In this document: positions 34,201 through 45,584 of the stretch, piece after piece
Layout of the letters: each line of letters begins with the position of its first letter
Position numbering within the stretch: the first letter of the stretch is position 1
Assembly: GCA_965649825.1 (NCBI GenBank)
Contig: OZ287700.1
Span: forward strand, 1,488,001-1,552,000
DNA length: 64,000 nucleotides
Direction: 5' to 3'
Origin: Penicillus capitatus
Taxonomy: Eukaryota > Chlorophyta
Position numbers and translations under genes: made by a program
The notes under the pieces: generated by a model
Databases searched by the model: none
What the model saw: the letters and a program-made list of their open reading frames with translations, nothing else
Told to the model about the DNA's origin: nothing

Positions 34201-35402
34201 CTGGACAAAGGAGATCTATGAACACGAGCTCTACTCGAGACAAGAACGACATACCGACAAGACCTTGATTCTCGGGCAGCTCTTGGAGTATCATCTAAGT
34301 GAGTAAAAACCTGTTCGGCTTCGTTTCTATTCAATGTTGCCAGACGAGACAGAATTCCGCGGCGAATTTCTTTCTGAGGGACGTCATCTTTGAACAGTTC
34401 TAGCACCACACATCACTCTTCTTGGCATCCAGTAGAGACAGATCATCTGCATAGACAACTTTCGACGAATGACGTGAACATGGACGAGTGCATCAGTCGT
34501 TGGTTCGGTGCTGGAGATTGGGGAAATGTCTTGGTTCTCCACTGATTTGGATCCGAACCTGTCGCAACAGTCAAAGCCACTGGACACGAATGCCCACCCA
34601 TACCTGAACTTAAGTACTCGTGCCGAAGCCGGACATATCTCCTTAGATGCCAATTCAGCAGCACCAGTGCGTAGACGATGAAAGCGTAAACACAGAAGAA
34701 ATGTATCCTGTCACACTTTTGCATCAGACAAATGAAGGCATCGATTTGTGAGGGAGACCATAAACTGGGAGAACCGGGTTTGACATTGCTCGCCGTCAGC
34801 CGAACAAATTTCCCAACCGTTCTGTGGCTGTCATCTCCGTGCACGACGTTATCTGCATACTCTGTGCCGTCGTGGATCGGAATCACTACAATACCCATAG
34901 GCTTTCTCACTCAAACATGTCGTCTTTCTTTTGCACACATACGTACGGCACAACCGATAATGGCCAAAGGGAAGAACAACTGAATTCCGAGTCCAAATGT
35001 CTTGACCAGCATCAAGGCGTCCAATCCAGCCGAATCTAATAGATCTGCATCCGAAACAGTCATGGCCCTCCACATCCACATCCTACACCCGTGATGTTTC
35101 GAGATCAGTTTTCGAAAAGACTTCCTCGCCAGATCATGCTCCAATGCCATTTCGGAAGATCGGGAGGTTTACGAGTGACGCGACGAAGGGACTAGAGAGA
35201 CATGACGCTCCGAACGGCATTATCGCGGGCGGACCCGACGCACCAATCGCAGACGATAGAGTTTGGAGACAGCGTTCAGGACACCGAAGACAACTAGACA
35301 TGCGAATCCCAAACACGCACTGTAGCGCATGGAGCTCAGGAGTTCTCCATCCGTCACAGACGTTCTGTTCGCTTCTTGTGTAAAGTCAAGGGCATTCTGC
35401 AT
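31223..35402 (-). CDS. OSCA/CSC1-type (TMEM63-like) mechanosensitive cation channel, multi-exon
   Basis: Start near 35402 (MQNALDFTQEANRTS; an upstream in-frame ATG at 35540 is possible), stop at 31223. Supported introns include 35192-35243, 35068-35121, 34902-34946, 34559-34603 and 34400-34459. The order of features is typical. First come TM0, 'VSDADLLDSAGLDALMLVK', 'SNVKPGSPSLW' and 'RRYVRLRHEYL'. The cytosolic RNA-binding-like segment 'QQYCVLLTNFPDF' and 'PDEINWQALW' follow. Then come the pore helices 'GWIPPILVSVWQNMIMPNAL', 'LGGSVLYKINSAVKHP', 'LALPASSNFFVNYVCLRAF' and 'ITLGYSVISPIIVPIALVYF', then YQILYIFVRKYESGGRMWP. A long insertion between the RHEYL segment and 'CVLLTNFP' is acidic and contains PPPPY. 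Exons in 33.1-33.8 kb are not fully resolved. Predicted plasma-membrane osmo/mechanosensitive channel. Confidence 0.85.
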
Positions 35403-35550
35403 GCCTCGAGGCAGAAAGGAGAACTCCTCATGTAAGGACGGAATGCTCTCATCGCCGTATGTCGAAACACTTCCTTCTGTCTCGCTACCTGACTTCATCG
35501 ATAAAGAAGGCGATTTGACAGAGAATAAAATCAACGTCATTCGTGTCCGT

Positions 35551-36090
35551 TCAATCGTCACATGTCGTGGATGGACATCCCATAATGATCATGCGACAGA
35601 ATCGCACTTCGGCACTGCCGACGAACTGAAAATCCATGATCTTGCGTGAGCGGATTTTCTGGCAACGCGTGAGGTAGATGCGTGTGATGACACTGCGGCA
35701 GATTCGTGCAGCGGGGATCAGGGCAGCATCGAGGGCCTGGAAAATCTCGTAGTAGTAAATGGGCAAGCCTGAAGAGAATGTCGACTCCGATTCCATCTCT
35801 TTCATGAGAATCTCGTTCAGATGATCGGGATCAAGCCATGACGGACATTGAACCTCGCAGAGACTGAGACGGGCCAGATGCAGGGCCACAAAGAGTGGCG
35901 CCGATATCTCATCTCCCGCTGTCCGAGATTGAAACTGCACAGAATGGTCACACTTCTCCGACGTTCGCGCCCAATCTTGCAAAAACGCACTTGGAAGCCT
36001 TGGAGGTCGAGTTCAGGAAGGGACTCTTTCAAGACGATCTTGGTGCTGGTCAACATCGCCAGTGTTTTGGCATCACGAAAGGTAGCCACA
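35551..36090 (-). CDS. PSF2: GINS complex subunit PSF2, at least two exons
   Basis: Minus-strand exon from about 36056 or further upstream to 36001, a 66-bp intron, and exon 35934-35551. The diagnostic stretch is 'APLFVALHLARLSLCEVQCPSWLDPDHL', which parallels PSF2's VPLWLA...CRLLPPEWMDVEKL. It is followed by 'LPIYYYEIFQALDAA..IPAARICRSVITRIYLTRCQKIRS', which matches [37 protein letters not shown]. PSF2 is part of the CMG replicative helicase. The N-terminal ~20 residues usual for the family are not clearly located, so a short 5' exon may be missing. The stop lies about 150 bp before the OSCA start on the same strand. Confidence 0.8.
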
Positions 36091-36324
36091 CTTGGGCATT
36101 GTTCCTAAAGAGTGACGTCACGCTTTGTCCGTAAGACGCGATGCTTACCTGGGGTGGCATGTTGCTGTTGGTCTACCTGTCACATCGGTTCGTCGAGGAT
36201 TTGTGATGATGATGCCATCTCATTACACGTTTCACGATCGCGCCGCCCTGACTTTGTTCACCTTCTCAGTTCTGGAACAAAGCAAAGAAGAGAACTGTGA
36301 TCTTCTGTGACAACGTCATCCGAA

Positions 36325-37867
36325 ATGGAAAGCTCGACTTTTCACACGGAGGGCAAGAAGCATAACGTGGGAGTGGACATGGACGTAGAGGTCATAAAAC
36401 TAAAACGACAGCAGAAACATCTGCTCACCGCTGTGGCCGCTCTTCTCCTCTTGAGTCTCTTCTGCGTCGCCATGGTCATCTGGCTCAGCGTGGAAGTGAC
36501 CGAAGACAACGATGACGATGGCGGCACAGTTAGGGTTAACGACGGAAAGAGTGAGGTTCCTGCGACGGATCGTGCATCAACACTGAACGTATGGGTTATC
36601 TCGCACTTCTCATGTGACGCCACAATGGGATCTTGGCGATCTAGGAAGATGCACGTGTGGTGACGTTGACATCGAGACCAGACTCTTCGTCCGAAGCGCG
36701 GCCTTTACTGGTCGGAACTGGGTACTGGACGGAGAAGGCGTCTCTGCCCTATGGCCGATCTGATCACCACGTACGTCTCCTGACCGCGCAAAGCTGACAG
36801 GCGAAATGGAGTGTCCCAGGCGGTAGCTGTCGACGATTTCATCTATATTATCGGCGGCCAGAACACAACAGCAGTTGTGGTCGATGATGTCCAGACCACA
36901 ACAGAAGCTGTGCTTGACGATGTTACGATTTATGATACTATCATGGATACCTATGCCAGTGGACCATCTTTGCCCTCTCCACTCCACAGATTTGGCTCAG
37001 CCTATGACACCGATCGTCAACAGATTTACGTTTTTGGAGGCATGAATGTGTCGGATGGACATGCCTTGGATGCGGTTTATGTACTGGATATCGAATCTCA
37101 GAAATGGACAGAAGGTCCGAAGTTGCCGTTTCCACGTTCGGATCTCTGCGGAGCTTATGTTGATGGCCATGTCTATGCCATCGGCGGTTACAGTTTGGAT
37201 TATGAGGAGACGCTGGACACAACGGAAGCGCTGGACATCGCGTCTGGAGAATGGAAGGAGGTGGCAAGCATGCCAACACACCGAGGCGATTGCAAAGCGG
37301 CACCGTTTGGCCGAGGAGTGATCGTGGTGGGAGGATATTACGATCCGACTGGAGCTTGGAACCATGAAGCCTTTAGAGATGAAGTCGAATTCTATTCTCC
37401 AGTGAGCGGCAACCAACAGATCCGATCACACACCTTGGTGAATTCTGTGTAGGGGGATGATGTCTGGGAGGAGAGAGCTCCGCTGAAAAACGCCCGTGGA
37501 GACAAGGCCATTGTCGTCCTTCCACGTGAACGTCTCCTCGTCGTCGGGGGCGAGACACATAATAGAGGTCGATCTTCTGGCAGAGATGTCGTTCTGTATG
37601 TGGTTGCTGTTCGCAGGGCTTCGCACAGGAGTTGCGACACATCATGTCGAAGAGTACAGTATGTCTGAAGATGTCTGGATTGATCGAGCTCCGCTGCTCT
37701 CCGCCACTTTCAGAACAACGTGTGCCTATGCGGACGGAGTTGTCTATGTTTTTGGTGGCGACGTCACGTGTGCGTCCGATGACGCTGACGACCATTCTGA
37801 ATGCGAGAAATCCGATACTCTGCAAGTCTACTTCGACACAGAACAGCCGAACGTATTCATTACTTGA
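36325..37867 (+). CDS. Type II membrane protein with extracellular Kelch propeller, five exons
   Basis: Exons: 36325-36588, 36645-36770, 36820-37401, 37453-37567 and 37617-37867, 445 residues, phases closed. A short cytosolic N-terminus is followed by one transmembrane helix (LLTAVAALLLLSLFCVAMVIWL, about residues 32-53) and an acidic stalk. Kelch repeats then appear: 'GRSDHHAVAVDDFIYIIGGQ', 'RFGSAYDTDRQQIYVFGGM', 'RSDLCGAYVDGHVYAIGGYS', 'HRGDCKAAPFGRGVIVVGGY', 'NARGDKAIVVLPRERLLVVGGE' and 'FRTTCAYADGVVYVFGGD', each with the GG pair and a following W. Six blades form a propeller. No other domain is present. Orientation puts the propeller outside or in the ER/Golgi lumen; the ligand is unknown. 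Confidence 0.85.
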
Positions 37868-38224
37868 TGTATGAAAGGAATTCGATTTGATGCACAATGT
37901 CTGCTGTTGGAGATTCATTCTTTGCGGAGAGTGGATCAAGGGAAACATTTATTGATCTTTTGTCCAACGTGCCATTTGTTTAGTTTTGATTCAGGAATCC
38001 GCACATCGTTATCTTATCGTTTTGAACTCAGAACTCATACGCAACCATTTGTTACATCTGCATCTGTTAATGCCACGAGGCCCAGAGCCTTCCAGCCGGA
38101 AACACCGCACGGAAGATGAGGCGCGTTGCTTATGGGAGAACGTTTTCCACGGCGTCATCTCCAATACAGAATCACGGGAACCGCATTTCTCTGGTGATGA
38201 TTAAAGTGCACATCACAGAGCCTA
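37868..38224. other. Convergent intergenic region
   Basis: About 360 bp between the stops of the Kelch gene (plus) and the RRM gene (minus). No gene is seen, and it presumably contains both 3' UTRs. Confidence 0.4.
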
Positions 38225-38967
38225 CTAAAAATATTGTCTCACAAAGGCGTTTATTCGATCCTTCGTTAGTGTGATCTGCTGGCATGCCGTCGAGCCTAAC
38301 TCTACTTCGAAGATTGTAGCTATCGTGTTCATTGCTTCCACCACTGCCTGCAAAGATGGGTGCTTCTCCTCCCAAGGTGACCTCCATAATCATCATTAGA
38401 ATCAAGAAATAAAAGAGGAACCTTACTTACCCTTGTTCCACTCGATAATGTGAAATCGGTTGTTCTTCGAACGCAGTTTTGTGAAAAGGCTTTCTTCATA
38501 ATCAAAAGCTCGGAGTCGACTTGGAACCGAAGAAACGACGTTCGGCCGCCATCGCATCCGCGACACAATCGAATGTCACCGCACCCGTTCCATATGATCT
38601 CCCACTACACAATCAAACAGGATACTAAGTTGAATGGAGTTTTTTACCTTGCATCTCTGTCGATGTGTACATTCTTCACTCGGCCGACCATTGAGAACAT
38701 CTCTGCGATATCCTGTTCTGTGACTACTTCTTCAAGCTTTGCCAGCAAGCTAAAATTCTCACGGGGTATTAACCATCCCAAATAATTTTACAGTTTGTCG
38801 GCTCGAAGTGTGTAAGGTTGTTCAGGTTCAGGTTCAGGTTCAGCGCTACTGTCTTCATGTCGTTCTTCCACGACTTCGTTGTCTGCAGGTGTGATCTCGA
38901 ATGCTGTGCGACGAGTTCGACTCTCTTGGCTTCTTGCCACATGTCTACTCATGTCGGCCTGCGCCAT
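38225..38967 (-). CDS. ALY/REF-like single-RRM protein, five exons
   Basis: Minus-strand exons: 38967-38792, 38749-38648, 38604-38521, 38464-38431 and 38347-38225, 172 residues, phases closed. The N-terminus (MAQADMSRHVARSQESRTRR) is basic, followed by an acidic segment with four Glu-Pro dipeptides encoded by a GAACCT hexamer repeat. The RRM reads 'KLLLAKLEEVVTEQDIAEMF..VGRVKNVHIDRDASGRSYGTGAVTFDCVADAMAAERRF'. The D-x-S-GRS-x-GT-x-x-V-x-F signature and short beta2-beta3 are those of ALY/REF export factors. Canonical UAP56-binding ends are not evident, and the C-terminal ~45 residues are helical and unmatched. A role in mRNA packaging or export is inferred; another RRM family remains possible. 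Confidence 0.75.
38820..38849 (+). repeat. GTTCAG hexamer tandem repeat (coding)
   Basis: Four near-perfect GGTTCA units on the plus strand. Read on the minus strand they encode the Glu-Pro repeat of the RRM protein, so this is a coding microsatellite and not a telomere relic. Confidence 0.85.
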
Positions 38968-39389
38968 AGTGCACGCTCGGATGAAATACCGTACACGGTA
39001 AGATGACGACGGTCCTTTCGAAGTAAAGCTTTAGTCGGGAAATGGCATCGTAGGTGCTATTCCTAATCGAGCAAGAAAGACAAGACGATGCAGTACGAAA
39101 GCGAGAACGTCTTCAGACGATGGTCCTGTTGCCACGTGAATTGACTGGGATGCTCAGACAAACGTGCGCCGCGGCCGCGCACACGCGGAAAGACAGACGT
39201 AGGAGACAGACCTGAGTCAATGCAGAGACTACAGGATGTGCGTAGAGTCAGCTCCATATACGTCGTCTAGCTCGAATCTAAGGCCGAGGCGGCATTGACA
39301 GTTTCCGAGTCCGCAGGGGAGAGCATCATTTCCGAAACCACGGGACCCAGAACAGACGACTGGATCTCGTTCTGCACGCTCTCATTTCC

Positions 39390-40883
39390 TATACCCGCAC
39401 AGACATTACTGCAATGCCAAGGGACCAAAGCGAAAACGTGCGCAGGTCTGGGCGACGGAGATCGTGTCGATCTGTTCGGGCGGGAAGTAGCACTGGTAGG
39501 CGGAGAGAAATCCCCCGTCGGACGAAATCAACGTCAGCTGCGCAGCAATCTCCACGACCATCGAACGAGCGAAGGCGTTCCAGACGAACCTGGAGAGGAT
39601 AGTGCACCTCGCGTTCCTTCAGGTCTCCTTGAACGATGACGTGCAGAAGGATGCCGCATCGACCAGGGTTGATCGCGCTTTCGACCCAGAGGTCCTGCTT
39701 CATCTGTGTGGAGAGAATCTGATGCTCCCGCGTGTGGTTTCCGCCGTACAGAGATCTCTGGGACTTGCCAGGGACGTAGTACGTCGCCCATGGATCGGTG
39801 GTTCCGATGACGGTGGCACGTGTCTTGCAGGGGCAGCCGATGTACACCACCTGCTCTTTGAGACTGTCAAACACCTGTCGCAGGAAACATGGGAACTGCT
39901 CATCCGTCGGTTGGTCGCAGAATCGACCTTCTTGGCACCCCCAGGCCAGTTGTAGCTGTCTCCGGACACTTCGATGACAAGACTCTCGCGCTCACTCTGT
40001 CGAGCGTAGCGGTCACACTTCATTTGCATCATGCAGCACTTCAACTGCACAGAACACTGAGTCGCGCGCCGTTGGAACGGCCATCTGACTTGCAGGACGG
40101 TATCGAGTGTCGGGAAACCGGGCGGGAACGGCAGCGAAGGACCTGATGCAATCGACGGTCGAAGTTCACGACATGGTGCTCGACAGTGCAGAACCTTTCT
40201 GCCAGGGAGATGTCCTTTCGCGTACAGGCCGTGACCACAGGACTGTAGATCCGCAGGAGCACTTAACATCCTGGTAGTTGTTGGTCGTCGACGTGCAGTA
40301 GCTCTTCGCTTTGCTCTCTGCACGAAATTGCATGTTTCGCACGAGAATTGCTGCTGCGGAGCGCGACGGTGATTCGGGACGAAGTTGTGATTTAAGTCGT
40401 CGTCGATGAGGGCCTGATCCGGCCAGATCTCTTTCTGCACGCCCTTGAACCTGCCGATCGTCTTCGTGATCCGATAGTAGTTGAAAGGACGGATCAGGAG
40501 CTTGTTCTCCTGGTCGTTCCACGCCCCCTCGATGTCGACGGAGAAGTCCAGCTTCGACCTGAAAGCCATACGCGTCAGGGAACATGCAACAGAGACACTG
40601 TCGACGACAGGGTGTCCTTGTAGAGCTTCCTATAGCAGGACTCGTCGTCTGTGACTATGCACTGGAGCGTTTCCGGCAGAAAAGAAGCGTCCACGCCGGG
40701 GATGACGCACAGGAGGTAGTCCAATCGGCTCAAGGCTGGCTCCTTCTCCAGTTTAACTGAACAGCGCCAGGCATCTAGCGGGAACGACGTTGTTCCACGG
40801 GAAAAACGCGAAAGCGAACGGGAGTTCTGAGCGGTCGTCAAATTCGAAGGCCAGCAATCGCACCGCGTGATGTGACGTGCCAT
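39390..40883 (-). CDS. Multi-exon gene of unknown function, structure incomplete
   Basis: Coding-like segments lie on the minus strand but no family was recognised. The clearest splice (a 47-bp intron around 40565-40611) joins 'RLDYLLCVIPGVDASFLPETLQ' and 'RKLYKDTLSS' to 'KLDFSVDIEGAWNDQENKLL' and 'YYRITKTIGRFKGVQKEIWP'. Further downstream are cysteine-containing segments with 'FLRQVFDSLKEQVVYIGCPC', 'TTDPWATYYVPGKSQRSLYG', and finally 'FVWNAFARSMVVEIAAQ..SSDGGFLSAYQCYFPPEQ' near 39410-39590. A possible extra intron before 'EPALSRLDY' would link it to 'LLAFEFDDRSELPFAFAFFPWNN' at about 40810-40880. The 5' end lies against or under the DXR presequence on the other strand. Exon borders between 39.6 and 40.4 kb are unresolved. 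Confidence 0.4.
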
Positions 40884-40907
40884 TCGCTGATCGCGGAGCG
40901 AGTCATC

Positions 40908-42393
40908 ATGCTTTCGTGTGGTCCGTCTTCGAAGACGACGTTCGCGAGGACGTCCTCCACCAGGACGAGTCTCTCCGCACGCGCCAACAGCACTCGACGC
41001 TGTGCGGCTCTCCGAGCGACGTCGACAGCGGATGAACCCCCTGCTGCCTGGCCCAAGCGCGCCATCGTGCCCGAACACACGCCCAAACCGGAAGATCCGA
41101 AGGTGCATGCCCCGGAAGTCCAGTGGAATTTCACGGTGTGGCGATGTGACGTAGCCGATTTCTCTGCTCGGGTCGACGGGTTCGATCGGCACGCAGACGC
41201 TCGACATCTGCGCCGAGCATCCCGAGGAATTCACCGTCGTCGCGCTCAGTGCTGGTTCGAACGTCGAGTTGCTTGCCGAGCAGGTTCGACAGTTCAAACC
41301 GAAGCTCGTGGGACTGCAAGATGCTCGTCGAATCCCCGAGCTGAAGGAGCTCATTCGGGACGTGGATGCGCAGCCGGAGATTCTGGGAGGAGCAGAGGGC
41401 GCGATCGAAGCTGCACGGCATCCAGACATTGAGGCCGTGGTGACGGGCATCGTTGGATGTGCTGGACTCGGACCGACGGTGGCGGCCATCGAGGCGGGAA
41501 AGGACATCTGTCTGGCCAACAAAGAGACCCTGATCGCCGGTGGTCCGTACGTCCTGCCGCTGGCCGAAAAGTACGGCGTCAAGATCCTGCCGGCCGATTC
41601 GGAACACTCTGCCATCTTCCAGTGCATCCAGGGTGCGGTCACGCGCGAGCGGTCCGTCTGTGCTACGTGCGAGAGTGATGTGACAGGTCTGCCCGAGGGA
41701 GGAATGCGGAGAATCATCCTGACCGCCTCGGGCGGGGCGTTTCGCGACTGGCCCGTCGAGAGGTTGAGGGACGCCAAGGTGGCAGACGCCCTGAAGCATC
41801 CCAACTGGAGCATGGGACGCAAGATCACGGTCGATTCGGCGACGCTGATGAACAAGGGTCTGGAAGTCATCGAAGCGCACTACCTCTTCGGGGCAGACTA
41901 CGACCACGTCGACGTGGTGATCCATCCCCAGAGCATCATCCACTCCATGGTGGAAACGGCCGATTCCTCAGTCATTGCCCAGCTTGGATGGCCGGACATG
42001 CGGTTGCCCATTCTGTACACCCTGTCCTGGCCGCGGAGGATCCTCACCTCCGAGGAGACCTGGCCTCGATTGGACTTCATCAAGATGGGAGACCTGACAT
42101 TCCGCGAACCGGATCGAAAGAAGTACCCTGCCCTGAACCTGGCCTACGCAGCAGGGAGGGCGGGGGGAACCATGACGGGCGTCTTCAGTGCCGCGAACGA
42201 GAAGGCGGTGGAGTTGTTCCTGGACGAGAAGATCGGATACATGGACATCACGCGTCTGATCGAACAGACGTGCGCAGAGCACCAGAATGACTTGAAGCTG
42301 AAGCCGAACCTGCAAGACATCATAGACGCAGACCTGTGGGCGCGGGACTGCGTCGCTCGCCTTCACCAGAACGAGCAGCAACTCACCGTCTGA
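40908..42393 (+). CDS. DXR: 1-deoxy-D-xylulose 5-phosphate reductoisomerase (DXR/IspC), three exons
   Basis: Exons: 40908-41102, 41155-41632 and 41687-42393 (introns 52 and 54 bp), 459 residues. DXR makes 2-C-methyl-D-erythritol 4-phosphate from DXP with NADPH, the committed step of plastid isoprenoid synthesis. Visible marks are the NADPH loop '[18 protein letters not shown]', '[12 protein letters not shown]', the metal/substrate region '[16 protein letters not shown]', and '[15 protein letters not shown]'. They continue with '[31 protein letters not shown]', '[13 protein letters not shown]' and '[17 protein letters not shown]'. The first ~60 residues are Ser/Thr/Arg-rich ([20 protein letters not shown]) with no hydrophobic signal core in the modelled exon. 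That looks like a simple transit peptide unless an upstream signal-peptide exon was missed. Confidence 0.96.
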
Positions 42394-45300
42394 GACCAGG
42401 ACCGATCGTCTCTTGCGGAGGTGTGGGTGATCTTCACGTTTCTTCACGACCGTATCGTTCAACGGTGTCCTTCTGAATGAACCTTTATGTTAATGAGCGG
42501 CGCCGACGACGACAACATCGTTTTGTCAAACATCAAACTTGCAAATGTGTCCGTCAACACTGCCAACAATATGTTCATTTGATAAGAAGATTCTTTGTTA
42601 CCTCTTTCCACAGTACTCAATATCGACGAAACGGAAAGAATCCGCAAATCGAACGCATGCTGCAAACATGGGCGCTTTAAGGTAACAAAACAGCACAGAC
42701 CGATCACTGTCGTGCGAACACAGGCGACAGCATTCTATCCGAAGGATGCATTTTCCTTGATTCATAGAACAGTATTTGCAGTGTGTATAGACCGTCCGTC
42801 GTTTGACAGCTGTCTCTCAGACAATTGATGGACTACAGCTCTGATACAAGGAGTGTTCCCAATCGCACTTCATTGACAGAATCCTTGAAGTACAGACGGT
42901 GACAGAGATGCCCTTCATCGCCATCACATCCTTTTCGATGGCAGGACGCGACCCATTCTTGCTGCAGAGCAGTGCTCATGAGTGGCTTTTTGGACCATCA
43001 TTTGTCTGTGAACCCGGTATTCGGCGCTTCGGATAAACTCTGCTGCGAAAGAAAGTGTAATAGAGATGCCGAATGCGTCTCGCGTTAGACGTAAAATCGG
43101 AGAGCCGCTACTCAGCACCAAGCATCTGACAGAGTCTCGCAGGCGATCTCTGAGTTGGATGCCTGACCGTCGTATTCGGGGCCTTTGGGCTTCATATTGC
43201 AATACGCCAAGCATTGTTTGGCGAATTCTCAAAAACACACTTCTGAAGCAACTCTTCGAGCTCCGTCTGCGCGTTCGTTGGTAAAACTCAAACGGCCGCA
43301 AACTGTTGTTGTTTGCGTATGAACAGGAGACAGAACGAGAGCTTTGTCTTTGGGTGGTGGGTTTCGGACTCGACTGCTTATGACTCGATAACCCACTTAA
43401 GCCAGAAAACAACGACGGCAGCGCAGCGACCTGACTTTCACATCTTCACTAGGCGATAGAGACAGGAGTCATAGAAACGAAAAATCCTTTCTCAGAAAAA
43501 TGCGGGTAGAATGTGCCGGTTTTGCAGACCAGCTATTCTGGACACTAAGTGAAATTTCCATGTCAAGCTTGACGACGTGTTCAGATTATCATTCTAACCG
43601 ATCCTCGAACGCGTTCCTGGCAGCGCATGGAAATTCCTGCTCCCTTCAACAAAAGCGCGGTTTCTTATTCGACCATTCAGGATCGCGACAACTTGTGTTA
43701 ACCTTCGGTGTGGTGAAACCAACAGGTAACATTCTCACTCACGTGTGTGTCCACGTGACGCAGCAGGTTTCAACGGTGAACTTCATGTTCTCTTTGCTTG
43801 TATTGCACTCAAGTTGGCGCCCGTTCAAATGAAAAGCATATGCCAGTGTCGAAACGATACCGTACGTATCACTGGGTCTTGTACCAACTCCTATTGAAAC
43901 AGAGCATTTTACAAGCACGTTGCGCCTTTCCCAGGACTTTCTGTTAAGCAGAACTTCTAAATGTCCGCGAAACGTGCGCCACCTTTGCCAAGAACCAAAC
44001 AGCAATAATCACACAGAATGCAAAGAGGACGAGCCAAAGCAGATGGTTGCTCTTAGACTGCTCATAAACCTTATTAAGACGTTTTGAGACACGACGCATG
44101 GCGAATTGTCCCTTCTCCATCGCCTCCCTCTACATGCCACACGATAGCATCATGCATACACACACCTCATTTCGATTGGCACCATTTGCTCCAGGAATCG
44201 GTTTTGCTCTTGGGATTCGTTGTGAATTTCCCTCGTCACCTGACATCGCTCAGAGGCAAAGACAGAACCTCGTATACAGAACATACGTGTTTCAGTCGAC
44301 CGACTTGGCTGCGCAGTCCTTCTATCTCCTTGTCAAAATCGAATTCTCCTTCAACGTTTATCTGCAGATGTCCATCGCCGTTGAGACGTGCACGAGAAGA
44401 TAGGCCATCTCTGTTTGAGCGTCCCTGCCAGTCCGTCATGGAGAGAGAACAAAGAGAAGAAACCAAGTCGCGTAAGATGCTGAACTAATGATACGGCATT
44501 TAGGACGTAATAACGACATCTCGGAGGAATGCGTTGTACGATAATCAATTCCGGCCTGGTTTTGTCGCTGTCGCTTGTGACGTCTATGGATCTCTTATCA
44601 GTGTCAAGATCATTTGGTAGAAAGGGCAGCACATGAATGCTCGTGAAACGAGACCTGCGTCAAGAGATTTCTGTTCTGTTTTAGAAGAAGCCGTTTTGAC
44701 AAGTATGTGGACAGGAACGCTTTTTTGTGTTGGCGTATGCGATGCTTTATTGGTCGTCCAGAGACGAATTCGGTGGTGGCTTTCTATTGCGTCAGCACCG
44801 AACAGGCCCAACTGTCAATCGTTTTAACGTGCATCTTCCGCTCCTACTTGGGGAAACTGCATATTTCAAATTATGCGACATAAAACACCACTGTTTTCTG
44901 CGCTGGTAAGCCTGATTGTCTAGTTTTCTCGGGCAACGAGACCGAAGACGATCAGAGAGCAAACTGAAGGCAGAGACTGCGTATTTTTCTAGTTCATCCC
45001 ACGTAAGAACGCTAAAACGCGTACTCAGACACACTGTACGCCACACGTGGTGCGCTGTCCTCAAATGACGCGTAGGTATAAAGAAAGGCTCTTGCGCAGT
45101 CGTCTTTGTAGCTTTCGTTTAGTCCTGAACTCGGTGCCGCGCATTTCCAAAGCGGAAAACGGACTCTCTTCTTTGATCACACTTAGCAGACATCTGCTGT
45201 TGTGAATTTGTGACGGTTTTATATTGCCATAGCAACAGTGAGCATATAAGAAGTCGGAGTAAAAAGGCGAAACAGCGCTGACCCACAAAGCGGCGTTCAG

Positions 45301-45584
45301 CAAAGATAAGAATCGTATCAACATCCAATTCTTGCAAGCATCACGATCCGTCCTGCCTCTTTCCCAGGGGGAATCGAAAAAATATGTTCGCGTCTGCGAC
45401 CTATTTAATTGAAAGACATGAGTGAACGCTCAGAACTTGTTGGCTTTCTGCGCACGTTACCCATCGTAGAAGAGGCAGTTATGTTTTGCTCCATGCATGC
45501 ATGCCTTGATGATTACGAAGTCTCCGTCAGAATGATCGAAACGGTCACAACTGTTTCGCGTTTCAGCACGGTCGCAGTAGCCGC
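42394..45584. other. Gene-poor, AT-richer spacer
   Basis: 3.2 kb with only short ORFs lacking domains or consistent splice chains on either strand. I see no mobile-element signature. It separates DXR from the large receptor gene and may contain long UTRs or non-coding RNA that I cannot recognise. Confidence 0.4.

Noticed and set aside
38820-38849. GTTCAG repeat as an interstitial telomere
   Set aside because: The unit is not a known telomere hexamer or heptamer, and it encodes the Glu-Pro stretch of the RRM protein on the other strand.
40575-41870. 431-codon minus-strand open frame antisense to DXR
   Set aside because: It is the complement of the conserved DXR exons, with Ser/Arg-rich composition and no domain beyond the small part below 40.9 kb that belongs to the unidentified gene.
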